A stretch of 64,000 nucleotides of DNA from Tubiluchus corallicola (taxonomy: Eukaryota; Priapulida; Priapulimorpha; Priapulimorphida; Tubiluchidae), in NCBI GenBank assembly GCA_030141605.1, contig JAQGDQ010000155.1, forward strand, positions 250,001 through 314,000. The letters are read 5' to 3'. Of this stretch, positions 23,341-34,712 are shown piece by piece. The position numbers were made by a program, and so were the translations under genes. Position 1 is the stretch's first letter, and each line of letters opens with the position of its first letter. Below the pieces are notes generated by a model. The model did no database searches. It saw nothing but the letters and a program-made list of their open reading frames with translations, and had not been told where the DNA came from.

Positions 23341-23795
23341 ACTCCTAGCTAATCATTTACGTTCTTATCTTCAAGACCACCATTTAGCTATTACAATATA
23401 CTTGGAACCAAAAGAAAGTACAAAGAATCACAAGGAGGTAGTCCAGTAGTTTATCTAAAAGGTTCAACAGCTTATAATGATTCATTTTTCCTATCAACAG
23501 GTGTCACTGCATTATTCACAACATACCAGTCACTACTAACACTGTTTACAATGTCAGTGTTGACATCTACTAAATTTACTACTGAACTGATACATCCTTG
23601 ACAACGGTCCTGTGGGTACATGAGAACTCGAAAGCGAACTGATTTTTTTACGGAATCACCATAACCTCAAAAAAACAGTTGTCATTTTTCCACTAAATAA
23701 AAAAAGTTGATGATCCCGCTAGTGCAAATGTAGAGTACTTTCATCAATCAATATTTTTATTAGTGATGGATAATTACAAAAACTTTTTTACTTAC

Positions 23796-23901
23796 CAATG
23801 CCGAGTTAATCTCGTTGGAGTCTCCATTTGGATATGGCAAATACACGGCTAGGGCTACACAGTTAGCAAATATAGTTAGCAATATCAAGTACTCAAATGG
23901 T
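23796..23901 (-). CDS. Cav1 calcium channel alpha-1 subunit, exon 3
   Basis: This exon encodes the start of the first transmembrane domain of an L-type voltage-gated calcium channel. The minus strand gives [20 protein letters not shown] followed by [15 protein letters not shown] (residues 121-155), which is segment IS1 and the first part of the S1-S2 loop. The acceptor is TTCAG before the exon and the donor is GTAAGT (23790-23795). The length is 106 bp, as I recall for the matching exon of vertebrate Cav1 genes. It enters in phase 2 (completing Lys120 split with exon 2) and leaves in phase 0. The loop wording, PYP.GDSN, is closer to invertebrate Cav1 than to vertebrate Cav1 proteins as I remember them. 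Too short to appear as an open frame with its own start, so it is easily missed. Confidence 0.93.
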
Positions 23902-24839
23902 CTGAATAATTTAGTCAAGGAAAAACGCAAATAAATGCAAGTGTACGTAACAAATTTGGTTAATAAACCGAATTACCCATTTTTTGTTTTTTTTAACAAT
24001 TCAGTACTAAGTAAGCTTTAACACCAACTGCATGCCTACTTTATGCAGTTGGTTATGGCAGAATCAGACACTAAATAATTAGAGGTATCTTAAGTATGGT
24101 CAGATTTGTTCACGTGCTTCCTCAAGAAGAGCTAATCAGCCATCGGCAGTTAAGCAGAAGAAACCAGCCAGAAGTGAATTTCTAACCACACTTCCACTTA
24201 ATTACCAGGCACCTCATTGCTTAACTTTGGTGACTACGCACATTTGCAAATATCGTGACCACTCAGCTATCTAACCCCTAAGTTAATAAGCTATGTAATT
24301 CAACATGACCAATGGGACACACGTAGCCTTCGGGAGCCGCATCATTCATTCCAGTATTCTTAGATATCTTAGTTTATTTCACTAAAGTGGCAATGTATGC
24401 ACGTGAAGAGATTTTCCTGGTATCCTTCATCCACTTACTCATCAGGCATAGTGTTGCCTATCTTTGACGGCCAGGCACAAGTGCACATGTCGTGACCATT
24501 TTATGCATCAGAAATAGCTAAGACACTCCAGCCCCTTCACCATAACAAACTAAATTGACTAGACAGCCTTAAGCAACTGAACTGATTAAGGCTGGATTCC
24601 ACATAATAATGTGCTGCAAAGAAGGTGCAACATGTTTTACTGTTATAACAGCTCTTGGTCCATTGTAGTGCCCTTTTCTTTGATGAAGTCTTCAAAGAAT
24701 GTACGAGCATTTCTCATTGATCATTGGTTAGTAATACGTCCATACAGTTAATGAGACATTAGGACTGCATTGCAATCTTATTAATCATTAGCAAGCAGCT
24801 GGACAATTGACAGAGTACAATTTGCTAAGTCTGAAAATT

Positions 24840-25205
24840 CATGTATGCTGCTTATTCAGTGGCTAGTGAAAGCTTTGATGGACTTATAAGTATGCTGCTA
24901 GTGTATGTTTTGATGGGCAGTATGACTTGTTTGCTGTTTATTTGGTCGTTGTTAGTTAATGGCTGGGGGAATATAAGTACAATCCTTGCTTTTGTTGTTT
25001 TTATTTAGTGGTCAGCAATTACTGGTAGCTTTTACGACTTATGTATGCTGCTCATTTTGTGGTTTTATTTGGTAATTAGTGGATGTTTTGGTGACCTGTA
25101 TTAAGGGCTAAGTATGTTGCTTATTGTTGATTTATATTTAGTGGTCAGCAAATGTTTTGATTGTCCTTATAACACCAGTACGCTGCTTATCTGATGCTTT
25201 TTATA
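24840..25205. repeat. degenerate tandem repeat, unit about 80-110 bp
   Basis: TATGCTGCT(T/C)AT, (T/G)TTATTTAGTGGTCAGCAA and TTTTGATGG(G/A)C recur four or five times in the same order. A further partial unit occurs at 25550-25640 (CTGCTGCTTATTTCGTG, TTTATTTAGCGG, GCTTCGATGGGC). The copies are old and unequal in length. Confidence 0.6.
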
Positions 25206-26647
25206 TCTCCGCTGATAGGTGGCGGCACATACGGGTCCACAAGGTCAAGGACGCAAAATGCAAAGCCGTCTGTAGTGCGTTGGAATTTCTATTTAAATGA
25301 CGAATCCGCTTAATCTGCTATATCATTTTTTTCTATAACATCCACATATTTTACTAAGAACATGTACCTATACATGATGAGTTATATGTGTGATTGTAAG
25401 CACTCCTGGGAATTACACCTCTGTTTTACTACAGATGTCCTGCTTTAGCACCATCACGTGAGCGATACAAAATAAGCCAAAAAATAAGATTAAGCTTAAT
25501 TTCTGTTCTTAGAGTTCCTTTTATTTTCTCAAGATGACAATGGTAAATGTTTTGATTGCCTTTATAACTCTTACCTCTGCTGCTTATTTCGTGATTTTTA
25601 TTTAGCGGATGGTGAATGCTTCGATGGGCTTTATTTACACACTTTGTCAAGCAATTTTCCTACTTCTGTGAAAATTAGTGCTCTGTAGCGTTTCAAACAA
25701 ACTTGTGAAAAACAGGAAATGTTACGTCCCGGGAGACGAATTTCCGCACCTCGCGGCTTCTCCTTCCATCTATATCAATCATCCCAAAAAACTTGTTATG
25801 TTGCGCTTCTAATGCACTTTCCTGGCCGAACAAGTTTTCCCCCCAGTTTTCAAAAAGAATATTTTTGTTTCTCACTCCTAAATGCACAACAGTTGATCAT
25901 CAATCCAGTATTTCCCCTGGGCTTCTTATCTGTGGAATTTTTAAGCAGAAAATTGTTTTCCTGAAAATTACAACCTCGCTTGACTCAAGCAAAACATAAA
26001 AAAACATCTTCTATCATTAGCAAGTCAGTTTTGTATAATTGTGAATCAATTCTTCTGGACATACATTGACATCTCCATCTTGTTAGTGCCACTCTTACCA
26101 TGCCTAATTTTTGACCTTGTTTTGGGACAATTTATGCAAAAAAATCAATGATATGGAAATAAGTTTAAAGGTGCTTGTGCTGCTTCATTTTTCTGACGTA
26201 AATGCACTACATTATTTACTATTACCAGCACTCTTTGAGGAAAGACAGTATCGCTCGCCATCTACTAACGTTATTGTTGAACTAATGCCATAGAAACTTT
26301 ACCGGTACCTTTAAAAATATAGTAGCATCTCGTCTTGAGATTCCAGCCAAACAGTAAACGCTCAACCACAGGTCAGCGAAAACCAAAAATACACAACAAC
26401 GAAATTAGCAATATCCCGCCAATTTTCAATGGACTCGTCTAGCCATTTAATATATGACCCTGTCAAAGGTCAAGGTAAATATTTCGTGTGTCAAAGACTC
26501 CCTTTATTCACTGAGTCTACCCATATAGTACGGGTTTATCAAAATTGTTCTCAGCAATTGTAAAGAAACATTATAAATCATTAATGTGCAATAATCTAAT
26601 GAAATAATCTAAGTAATATAAAAGACCAGCAATTGTAAGGTTAAAGT

Positions 26648-26733
26648 TGAAAGGTCATCAGCGTTATAGTGACCTTTCCTGCCCTAGTAATGAAAGGTCA
26701 TCAGCGTTATAGTGACCTTTCCTGCCCTAGTAA
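26648..26733. repeat. perfect 43-bp tandem duplication with inverted AGGTCA/TGACCT
   Basis: TGAAAGGTCATCAGCGTTAT through GCCCTAGTAA occurs twice without mismatch (26648 and 26691). Each copy contains AAAGGTCA and TGACCTTT separated by 12 bp, an inverted repeat. Confidence 0.93.
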
Positions 26734-27439
26734 TGTCATGTGCACTGATTGACTCACTCGGCTTCAGTAATTTTCTGGTCATGAAGCAAAACACTTGAAC
26801 CAGATGTAGGTATGAGGGTCAGCTGCACACTGCCCACAGCCCCCTCCACACCACACTCCAACACTGTGTAAGGATAATGTGTGTGATTAATAAAAATTCT
26901 CCACTATTATAACAATTTTCTAAGCCTCTGCAGTGCTAATGCAAAAATATTATTCTTTAGCTAACTAGATCCTAGCAAATCCATTTATAATGTTGATATT
27001 TTATACAGGACAATCTCACCAACAAGCTTGTGATTATGAAATTGGGTCTTCACTCTGGTAATTTCAGTTACTACACTAGGAAAACATGCCTGCTCTTAAC
27101 CTACATACCCTATCAGGAATACAACAAAAGAGAGCACAGTCCTGTATGTTTACCTAATCTGGTTTCTGAATAGAAGGCTGATACATAATGACATGTACAG
27201 AGACTGCCAATGGGAAACCACTTGTGGCATGGCTTCCCAGCTGACATGTATTGATGCATGTGAATAGCAAGCGGCAAATGGACCAGCAATTTAACAAAAT
27301 TTTGCAAAATAGGTGAGTGACAAGTTAAAACACCAATTGAAGAGCAAACATTGAACTCTAAAAACAGCAGTTATTGCGATAGTTAGGTGTCATGGATTTT
27401 GATTTTCATACTAATCCAGGCAGATCTGTTTCCCTCCTA

Positions 27440-28016
27440 TAATAATAATTGGTGAGGAGGTTCCTGTTAATAATATTACAGGGCTATTGGGCATCGAACT
27501 TCAAAACAATCTTAAGTGGGACCACCAAATTGAAAAGATTACTACCAAAGCAGGTAGACAAAGTTTCATAGTCTCGGTAGTAAAAATATATGGAGCTGCT
27601 GCATCAAACTTAGTTCGTATCTATACAACTTACATTCGCCCTGTTTTAGAGTATGCTTCTGTTACTTGGAGGTCATATAAATCAAAATGAAATTTCCAGT
27701 ATTGAAAAAATTCAAAAGTGAATTTATGGAATAATTTTTGGCAAATATTTTCTTTATAAAAACGCTTTACATAAGCTCAATCTGATTACTCTGGTAAACA
27801 AATAGATAAAACTTAACTTGTAATTTTGCTTCTACCATAATCCAGTATCATAGACACTTGCATCCTGCTTCACATCTTAGTGTAAACAATCATACTACTT
27901 GCAATTCTAAAAATTTAGCCATGCCTAAAATGCGAACAGAACGTTACAAATGTTCACCAATGCCTGTTGTAATTAGAACTATAAACTGCAATCTGGAACT
28001 GCTCTCTAAATTATAG
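27440..28016 (+). mobile_element. LINE relic, family E (C-terminal half of polyprotein)
   Basis: The plus strand reads GEEVPVNNITGLLGIELQNN then LKWDHQIEKITTKAGRQ and IYTTYIRPVLEYASVTW, the classic segment after the RT domain of non-LTR elements (LG..LD..L.W..HI..I..KA...YI.PVLEYAS..W). Further fragments after stops include ISSIEKIQK, KYFLYKNALHKLNLITL and MPKMRTERYK. Stops and frameshifts show it is inactive. RT catalytic motifs are missing. Confidence 0.82.
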
Positions 28017-28079
28017 TAAAATATTTATTGTCTCAACTGCTTTTAAACTGTTTTACTGCCTTTATGAATTTGTCGATTA

Positions 28080-28513
28080 CAGTAAGTCCTCGCTCAACGA
28101 CTCCCCATTTAGCGACGTTTCGTTTTAACGACGCCGACCTTTTGACACCTTTTTTCACTTCAAGACGCAGGTCTCACTTTAATGATGTTTTTTTTACTTT
28201 GCTCAAGACAAATTTTTATTTCGTTAACAACATTTTTACTTAAGTTGATGCATTAAAACAGCACATATTGCATTATTCTGTTCTAAAAATGTGCTAATAG
28301 CGTAAACAGTGTAATTATTATAAACCTTTTTGTTCTTCCCGACTGCCTACTAAATGCTAGCCATAAAAACCTGAGAGCAAACTTTGTGGGCAACCTGTTG
28401 CTAAAGCAACCAGATTAAGTACCTAGATAAAATTGCCACAAAGTCGCCCAGGGCTTGGCCTTGACTCTGCATTTTGCTGGAAAGGATTAGCCTCCTTAGT
28501 CGAGGACTTACTG
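28080..28513. mobile_element. pogo/Tigger-type MITE, full-length (434 bp)
   Basis: It begins CAGTAAGTCCTCG and ends CGAGGACTTACTG, with TA on both sides (28078-28079 and 28514-28515). The CAGT start, TA target duplication and TCCTCG subterminal word are typical of Tc1-mariner/pogo (Tigger) elements. The left arm continues with ATTTAGCGACG, TTTCGTTTTAACGACG and TGACACCTTTTTTCACTTC. No transposase is present. A second, partial copy lies at about 61.66-61.78 kb. It sits in Cav1 intron 2, about 270 bp downstream of exon 2. Confidence 0.82.
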
Positions 28514-28784
28514 TACGTTGAAATTGTTCAGTACCGTTAGTGGTTGTTTTTGTATCCCCATATTTGGCACTGATGGTGCATTCTATTAATAAGTTTACAA
28601 ATAATCACCAATTGACCTAAACGTTAATTAGTGGAAGGAAGTTAGGTTTGCTCTTAATTACATGTATAAAAAGTGTTAAGTTAAAGACCATTAATTAATT
28701 CTCAGCTATTAGATTTCAATATCAAAAATCCATCATCGATTCAAGGTCAGCTGATATGATTACAGCTTTGTTTGAAAAGGATAC

Positions 28785-29124
28785 TTCCATTCGACTATGC
28801 TGATGCAGAGCCTCCGGATGGGATTCTTTAGTGAAAGACACAACAGCGCCCTCGTCGGTCTGTTCTGAGTATTCACATTCTTGCGAGCCAGCCTCTTGCG
28901 ATTCATGGCCGCCACGGCTAGTGCATCCTGCCACGCAGTGCTGAGTCCTTTATCCGGTCCCGGAGGATGTAGCGTGATGGCTGTAGATGGCGTGTGAGTG
29001 GCCTCTGGGGCATTGCTGTGCTCCGTAGGAAAATCGGGCGAAGTGTCACGGCTTGGGCGGTCCGGCGACGATAAGCCATCTACTGGATCGGAACCTCCCG
29101 GGTCCTCCTCCTCACGCATCTCAT
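28785..29124 (-). CDS. Cav1 calcium channel alpha-1 subunit, exon 2 (N-terminal cytoplasmic region)
   Basis: This 340-bp exon encodes residues 7-120 of the L-type calcium channel pore subunit. The first 55 or so residues ([20 protein letters not shown] and onward) are acidic, Pro/Ser/Thr-rich and probably disordered. Next comes [20 protein letters not shown], the conserved basic N-terminal block of Cav1, and then [15 protein letters not shown] and CISIVEWK, a near-invariant Cav1 signature directly before segment IS1. Cav2 and Cav3 channels have different words here. The acceptor is TTTCAG (ending at 29125) and the donor GTATCC (28779-28784). Exon 1 supplies the first base of Asp7. The channel mediates depolarisation-driven calcium entry in muscle and neurons. 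Confidence 0.95.
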
Positions 29125-29311
29125 CTGAAACATTTAAAGATGTTTTAGCAGAACCTAGAAGTAATATTTAAATGAATTTATAAATAACACCTGAGCCAAG
29201 AAGTTGGTTCAAGAAAGAAAAAATTATTTAATTATTATTTATTTATATAATATGCATTTTATCACATGACAGATGTTCCGTCAACTTACCAACTTATTCA
29301 TTAATCATCAA

Positions 29312-29786
29312 ATATATATATATATATATAAAATAATCTTTATTTGCCATAAAAATCAATATTCACAACTATAAAAGCATAAAAGAACATCGCAGCATGA
29401 GAATAAAATTCAAACAACTGTTAAAGGCAAATGCATCCAGGGCAAACTAAAAACTACTGTGCCAAAAATTTAAAACAAAATATACATTATGATATTACAT
29501 GGAAATTATAATAGACTATATACTATATATACATATAATTTAAAATGGATTTGGATAAATAAAATTTGTGGATAAATATATATTATCGTTTACGTATGTT
29601 GGGTATTCAAAATGATTTAATTTATGTATTTTTAATTTTGATTTTAATTCGTCGAAAGACTTGATTTGTTTTAAATTTGATGGCAGGGTATTCCAAAGTT
29701 GAACTCCTTGTTTAGTGATAGAATTGTTGCCGTATTTGTTATTAGTGCGTATTTGTCTAATATCGTGTGTTCTTGGATTTAATAAT
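29312..29786 (-). mobile_element. LINE family A, short 5'-truncated copy
   Basis: It matches the copy at 18926-19627 almost base for base through the 3' UTR and the last 60 or so codons (NNKYGNNSITKQGVQLWNTL on the minus strand), then breaks off at about 29786 within the NPRTH region. A (TA)n tail of 20 bp precedes it on the plus strand. The polyprotein ends a few codons differently because of a small change near 29630. Confidence 0.85.
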
Positions 29787-30326
29787 CATCTAGATTATTT
29801 TGTTCGAACTGTATAAATCTTGAGACAACTGGAACCTAAACTTAAGATGACAAAGTTGATCTTAAGTTGATACAGATGAGTGTACAGATAAATGCCAATA
29901 AAGTGAAATTCGTGGCTTCGGCGTATAAATATGCATTCACACCAATATGCTCAGCAACTTCCTTATATTAGTTACTAAAGCAACTGTTATTCACAAACTC
30001 CTACTTATATAAATAGCTTCAAAATATTTGTTATTGGAATTGTTCTCAATAGAACGGTTAAATAACATTTGCATATCGGTCACACGCTCTGTTTGTTTAC
30101 GGATGCAAAATCTATTAGTTTTAGTTTGTAATTTTTATTTAAAACCTAATTTAATACTAGTTATTTATCTCAAAATGTATTTGAAATTTTGATACAATAC
30201 TTGTTAACTGTAACTGTAGTTATTTTAAACTATCCTAAATGTATGAGATACCTGCAAGGGGCGATATCTTTAATATAAATTCAAATAAATCTTACATGTT
30301 CGTCTGCGTGTCTATTATGAATACAA

Positions 30327-30328
<2 letters not shown>

Positions 30329-30357
<29 letters not shown>

Positions 30358-30683
30358 CTTTATTTGCCATTAAAATACATTGATAATCACTGATAAAAAC
30401 TTTACAGAGATGATCAATCAGTGTTAGTTAATAAAAACTTACACTGCTAAAGGCAAATGCGTCAGTGCAATCTAAACTACTGTGCAGTAATGGGAAGTAA
30501 CGACGAATATAATCAAACATATTTACACCTATGCACAAGAAAATGAAAAAAATATGATTTAATTAATATGGCCGTGGATATATAAATTCTGAATTAGTGT
30601 GTATGTTGTCGTACTGGTGTGATGGTATTTCATATCTGGTTAATATTGGTGATTTTAATTTTGTTTTAAATGCTGATAGGGTC
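30329..30683 (-). mobile_element. LINE family B, short 5'-truncated copy
   Basis: It is near-identical to 22074-22420 (3' UTR with GGCAAATGCGTCAGTGCA and the terminal YDNIHTNSEFIYPRPY codons). It is truncated at about 30683 and has a 27-bp (TA)n tail. Confidence 0.85.
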
Positions 30684-32489
30684 AAAAGAAAAAACAACAT
30701 ATATGCTTATATCTGCTCATTCTTGTAAACTGATTTCCAGAAATATTCACAAACAGAGTTCTTGTTTAATTGATATCAATTAATTAACGCAAAAGGTAAA
30801 TATGTCTGAACACCTGTTACTGCGAACGCTATAAGTAGTTTTACCTAATCAAATCCATGAGTTTATTACCAGTTATGTACACGGAACCAAGAGAACAATT
30901 CTAGCGCAAATATTAGTATAGATTCTTTTGCGTATTCATAATGAATGTGTAATGCGTGCTGTACTCACACCATTTACTCTGGCAGGAGAGAGCGTGCTGC
31001 ATTTACACCTACATTTAGTACTTGCATATTGATTTGCAAAAGCTAGCTGAATTCCCCTCCATACGACACTCGGCATAAATTTAAAACTACATCAACTAGT
31101 AATAATAAAAATGAAAGTCGAAAGCAAACTGTAGTCGTATGAGACACAGCCATCCGTTCAATTTCATTTAGGTAACCGTAGGACTCCGTAGCAATAGATC
31201 CGTGAAGCACCCACCAGGCAAGACCCGAACCAATCTTTTATTTACGATAACATACTGGAGTCTGGACCTGACATATGTGCATCTCACGGGTACTAGGCCT
31301 ATGTCACGGTAAAACTGCGGTCATCTATCCACTGCCAAGGCTCAACATTACTTAACTTCACTCACTAAATGCCCACAATAACAATTTGCCAGTTTATCTA
31401 ATTAAGGAGCTCATTTGCTACAAAGAAACTAGCTACATTTCAATCAAAATAACAAACTTTGTTCACAGAAGTCGAAATTAGCATGGATAGGTTGGCAAAA
31501 AGAAGGAATCTCAAGAAAAGCAAAAAATAGTGATCAACAGAAAAGCAAGACAAATCATCAATATAAGGCTGTTTAGTGAAACAGATGACTCAAAAATTGT
31601 GCAAAAATGATAAAAGCATGAATTTTCCTATAATATACCATCAGACTAAATGGATAAATGATGGTAACATTATTAACAGAGGCACTCGCTCCCCGAATAT
31701 AATGCGTGACATTGACCTCGGAGATGAAGGTCACCCAAGATCACCAGAAGCGCCCCCTAAGGCGGTTCCCAATCTGAAAACTCTCCATTTGGTTTGAAGG
31801 TATACCGTGCGAAAATTTCATGGTTTTATCACTTTGCGTACAATTTTTCAATTATCACCCCACTAAAAGGGTGAATTCATACACTATGAACTTGACAATG
31901 ATCATGACTTTCAACCTTTATTTTTATAAGGGCATTCGAGGTCACTTTGAGAGGTACAACTATAGATGTATATGTGTTTTATGTTTTTAAACGCTACAAA
32001 AGAGTATCCTTTAGTACTCTTTTCTTAATGTACCTTAATTAAATTTCTTAATGTAATTTCTTAAAATTCAGAAATTACTCAAGGTCAACAAAAGTGATCG
32101 ACAAGACCTACATTTTCCCTCTAAAGATTTAATGTGGAAAATTTCACGCTTTTGTCATCTTGCGCACTATTTGCGCTTAACCGCTGCATTAAGCAATGAC
32201 TGCTGCTATAAATACAGACAAGGGGAGAGAATTTGCTGATATCATATGAATGAAATAATATCCCGAATTCAGCGAAAATTTGGTATCGCAAGGCATTTTG
32301 CTACGTAATTTCGGCTGGTTGCTATACAATTCTAAATTTGTATCGAATTTATTGCTATACATTTCTGCAAACACAGAAACACTTGAAAAATTCTTAAAAT
32401 CCGTTTCAGAGCGTCACAGGAGAATCTAACGAGCAGATTGCTATATTAAAGCTGTGTTCAGGTGCAATATCTTACCCCATTTTTATTGC

Positions 32490-32990
32490 ATCGAAAGGGA
32501 AGAAAAGGGAAATTTAAAGTACATCGAAAAAACTTTCCAATCAAAGTTGCCTTACTTGGCATTATCCTAATTTGTTTGAAAGAATTATGTAATTGAAAAA
32601 GAAAACTCTCAATAATTTAAAATATTCGTACCACCTGGTAAAACGGCTCTGCATCACCTACCCAGTGTGCATCACTGATTCACCAAAAAAACATTATTGG
32701 TTTTACTGACAATATACAATAATTTAAAGTTTTTAAACTTTTGCTCAGTTAGTAAAGTGTGCTGTTTATTTTTTCAAACTTTGCGCAAAGTCATCTAAAC
32801 TTGTTTCAACCAACTTACCATTAAAAGCATTACTACTAACGTTTTGTACAGCGTTACTACTAACGTTTTGTACAGCGTTACTACTAATGCAAGCCCTGTA
32901 TGCAATAAGACAGCAAGTAAGTGACGTAAAATTTCAAAACGAATTTTTTAACCTTTATTTATGAAGAGTATTTTCTTGTGCTATAATATT
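32490..32990 (+). repeat. dispersed repeat family R1, plus copy
   Basis: It runs from GAAAGGGAAGAAAAGGGAAA to ATTTATGAAGAGTATTTTCT and aligns with 17345-17840. It includes an internal near-perfect 24-bp duplication of the word TAACGTTTTGTACAGCG at about 32838-32886, absent from other copies. Confidence 0.65.
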
Positions 32991-33405
32991 ATGCTTGTAT
33001 GTCTAAAAGACAATTCGAAATAATTCAAAATGTCTGTGCCAATTGATAAAACATCAATGTATTGCCGTCCCAGTGTGCACCACTGACTCACTAAAAAACC
33101 TATTATTGAATTTAATTTAAATTCTCGCAATGACCATAAGGCAAAACAAGGTAAGTTTGAAACAAGTTTTGATAACATTGTGTAAAGTTTGGAAAAATGG
33201 CCAGAGAATTTGCAGCACGCTCTTAGTAATTTATACTTTTGCTTAGTTTAATTACTATAATAAACTAATTACTATAATTATATTTACTATAGTAAATTAC
33301 TATAATAGAGTAATTTATTACTTTACTCTTCTCAGTAAGATTAAAAATACGTTTTTTGGTGAGTCAGTGGTGTACACTGGGACAGTGAGTCCGTGACATT
33401 TCAGC
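32990..33405. repeat. family R1, two half-copies in inverted orientation
   Basis: 33025-33110 reads as the plus-strand head of R1 (GTGTGCACCACTGACTCACT), while 33135-33405 reads as a minus copy (AAGTTTGAAACAAGTTTTG, AAGATTAAAAATACGTTTTT, GTGAGTCAGTGGTGTACACTGGGA). The two form a large imperfect inverted repeat directly after the full plus copy at 32.5 kb. Confidence 0.5.
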
Positions 33406-33713
33406 AGTTGGCACAAACATTTTAAATTAAATTTAAAGAAAACACACCACAGGCAAACACACAGTGCATTAGACTGTACGTCTGCCCAATGTAGACACAT
33501 TAGCTAATGAATTTAAAGTTTATGTCGTTAGCAGGCTGTAGGAGGGATTATGAGCTCAATGAAGGCATGCAATAAACGTTTTATTGATTCTGTCAGCACT
33601 TTAAATAGTCAACCGAAATGCAGCAGCATGCAAGCTCTAGAAAGAGTAAATAAACATATTTAACAATATCTAGCAACTGGAAAAATGCTGATAGTGCCTG
33701 CTTTCCCATCCAT

Positions 33714-33721
33714 GCGCGCGC

Positions 33722-33771
<50 letters not shown>
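33714..33771. repeat. (CG)n-(TG)n microsatellite
   Basis: GCGCGCGCG followed by about 23 TG units; a Z-DNA-prone alternating purine-pyrimidine tract. Confidence 0.95.
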
Positions 33772-33774
<3 letters not shown>

Positions 33775-33924
33775 CATGGGTGCATTGTGTGTGCGTGTGT
33801 GTGTGCATATGCATCCTTCTAAAATGCCAACATGTCTGTGAGAGTTAGACTACCAAAATGCCTAAAACAGTAATCCTGATCCAAACAAGTTCTTAGCATG
33901 ACATCTAACATTTACTGAGAGAAA

Positions 33925-34010
33925 CACAGCTGCACTGGTGCATGCGTGTGTGTGTCACGAAAGCGAAAGGTTCTGGGTTCAAGTCTTGGCTGACTCAAGG
34001 CTTCTAATGC
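33925..34010 (+). other. possible tRNA-like SINE remnant
   Basis: TGCACTGGTGCATGCGTG followed by AAAGGTTCTGGGTTCAAGTC resembles a pol III A/B box pair (B box GGTTCAAGTC). The spacing is plausible, but the anticodon arm does not fold convincingly by eye. Confidence 0.3.
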
Positions 34011-34039
34011 CTTCCATCTTTCATTAATTAGCCTAATTG

Positions 34040-34270
34040 TTATAAGACAACGATAAAGAAAGAGCTACTAAGGAAAAGTTAAAAAAGGGAGAAACAAAAA
34101 GAGAGAGTATATGAAAGAGGAGAGAAGTAGAGGAATGCCAGAGGTAGGCAGACAAAGAGGATCTAAGAAAGACAGAATAGAAAAAAAGAAATAAGAAAAG
34201 GAGAAAGAGGCGAAAACAAGGGATCAAAGACACAGAAAGATACGAAGAAAAAAAGGAGAATGAAATGGAG
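34040..34270. repeat. purine-rich (GA) block
   Basis: The plus strand is overwhelmingly A and G (AGAAAGAG, GGAGAGAAG, AAAGGAGAAAGAGG) for about 230 bp and again at 34430-34545. On the Cav1 transcript strand it is a polypyrimidine block starting about 120 bp inside intron 1. Confidence 0.75.
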
Positions 34271-34663
34271 AGAATGAAGGAGGCATATAAAAGTTACTAA
34301 GAAATTTTAGTAACAGTAATTTTTTAAGAATAAATGGGTAACAATTAAAAGAAGCATTAGTGTTTAATGATATTTTACAACTCAGATTTGTACAAAAAGA
34401 AAAAGCCAGTGTGAAAAACATTTCAAAAAAGGTAGAGGGTGATAGGAAAAGAGAGATGATCTGATTGTGAAAGACAGCTAGAAACGCCAGAATTAACAGG
34501 AAAACGAGAAACGAACCCAAACGAAAGAGAGAAAGAGGGGGAAGCATACATGCATGTGTGAGACAGAAAACTATTCATAATCGATAGTAACGAGTATTGT
34601 AAATAAAACAAGGAAGACAATAGTTAGTACGGATACAAAATATTAATTAAGATATCGACTCAC

Positions 34664-34682
34664 CCGATAACGGACTATCCAT
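34664..34682 (-). CDS. Cav1 calcium channel alpha-1 subunit, exon 1 coding part (start codon)
   Basis: The minus strand reads ATG GAT AGT CCG TTA TCG G and then GTGAGTCG, a strong donor (34658-34663). Joining to exon 2 gives MDSPLSDE followed by the exon 2 peptide without a break. An in-frame TGA lies upstream at 34713-34715 and no ATG lies between, so this is the first usable start in frame. The exon is 19 coding bases plus 5' UTR of unknown length. The exact match of phases (1 here, completing Asp7) and the strong donor support the assignment; no RNA evidence is available. Transcription would start towards 35.0-35.1 kb. Confidence 0.72.
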
Positions 34683-34712
34683 CACTCGTTTTGCAGACAA
34701 ACACTCGTTTTA

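Larger units (their letters stand above)
1..23795 (-). other. presumed intron 3 of the Cav1 gene (left part of window)
   Basis: This stretch lies downstream of Cav1 exon 3 on the minus strand. I searched by eye for exon 4 (expected to encode the S1-S2 loop and S2, with words such as NGWN and HPNAYLR) and did not find it, so the next exon is probably left of the window. The stretch holds LINE relics, copies of families R1 and R3, MITEs, microsatellites and tandem duplications, listed separately. In 8623-10127, 10311-13051 and 15800-16580 I see only AT-rich unique-looking sequence with no supportable gene. That this is intron is inference from gene order. Confidence 0.55.
23902..28784 (-). other. 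Cav1 intron 2 (about 4.9 kb)
   Basis: Bounded by the exon 2 donor (GTATCC) and the exon 3 acceptor on the minus strand. It contains a degenerate tandem repeat (24.8-25.2 kb), a 43-bp duplication (26.65 kb), a plus-strand LINE relic (27.4-28.0 kb) and a pogo-type MITE (28.08-28.51 kb). No other coding exon was recognised. Confidence 0.85.
29125..34663 (-). other. Cav1 intron 1 (about 5.5 kb)
   Basis: Bounded by the exon 1 donor (GTGAGT) and the exon 2 acceptor. It contains LINE A and LINE B 3' ends, two R1 regions, a (TG)n tract and a purine-rich block next to exon 1. In 30690-32480 I see nothing supportable beyond AT-rich sequence; 31700-31960 has a GACCTCGGAGATGAAGGTCA-like block resembling decayed repeats. 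Confidence 0.85.

Noticed and set aside
1-23795. Cav1 exon 4 in the left part of the window
   Set aside because: The one sequence resembling its NGWN word (minus strand at 18.58 kb, LPNGWKELAG) lacks the following LLDF and the S2 context, and lies in an R3 repeat copy.
25693-25999. Overlapping short frames (64-81 codons) on both strands at 25.7-26.0 kb
   Set aside because: They overlap one another on opposite strands, lie in Cav1 intron 2 and show no recognisable domain.
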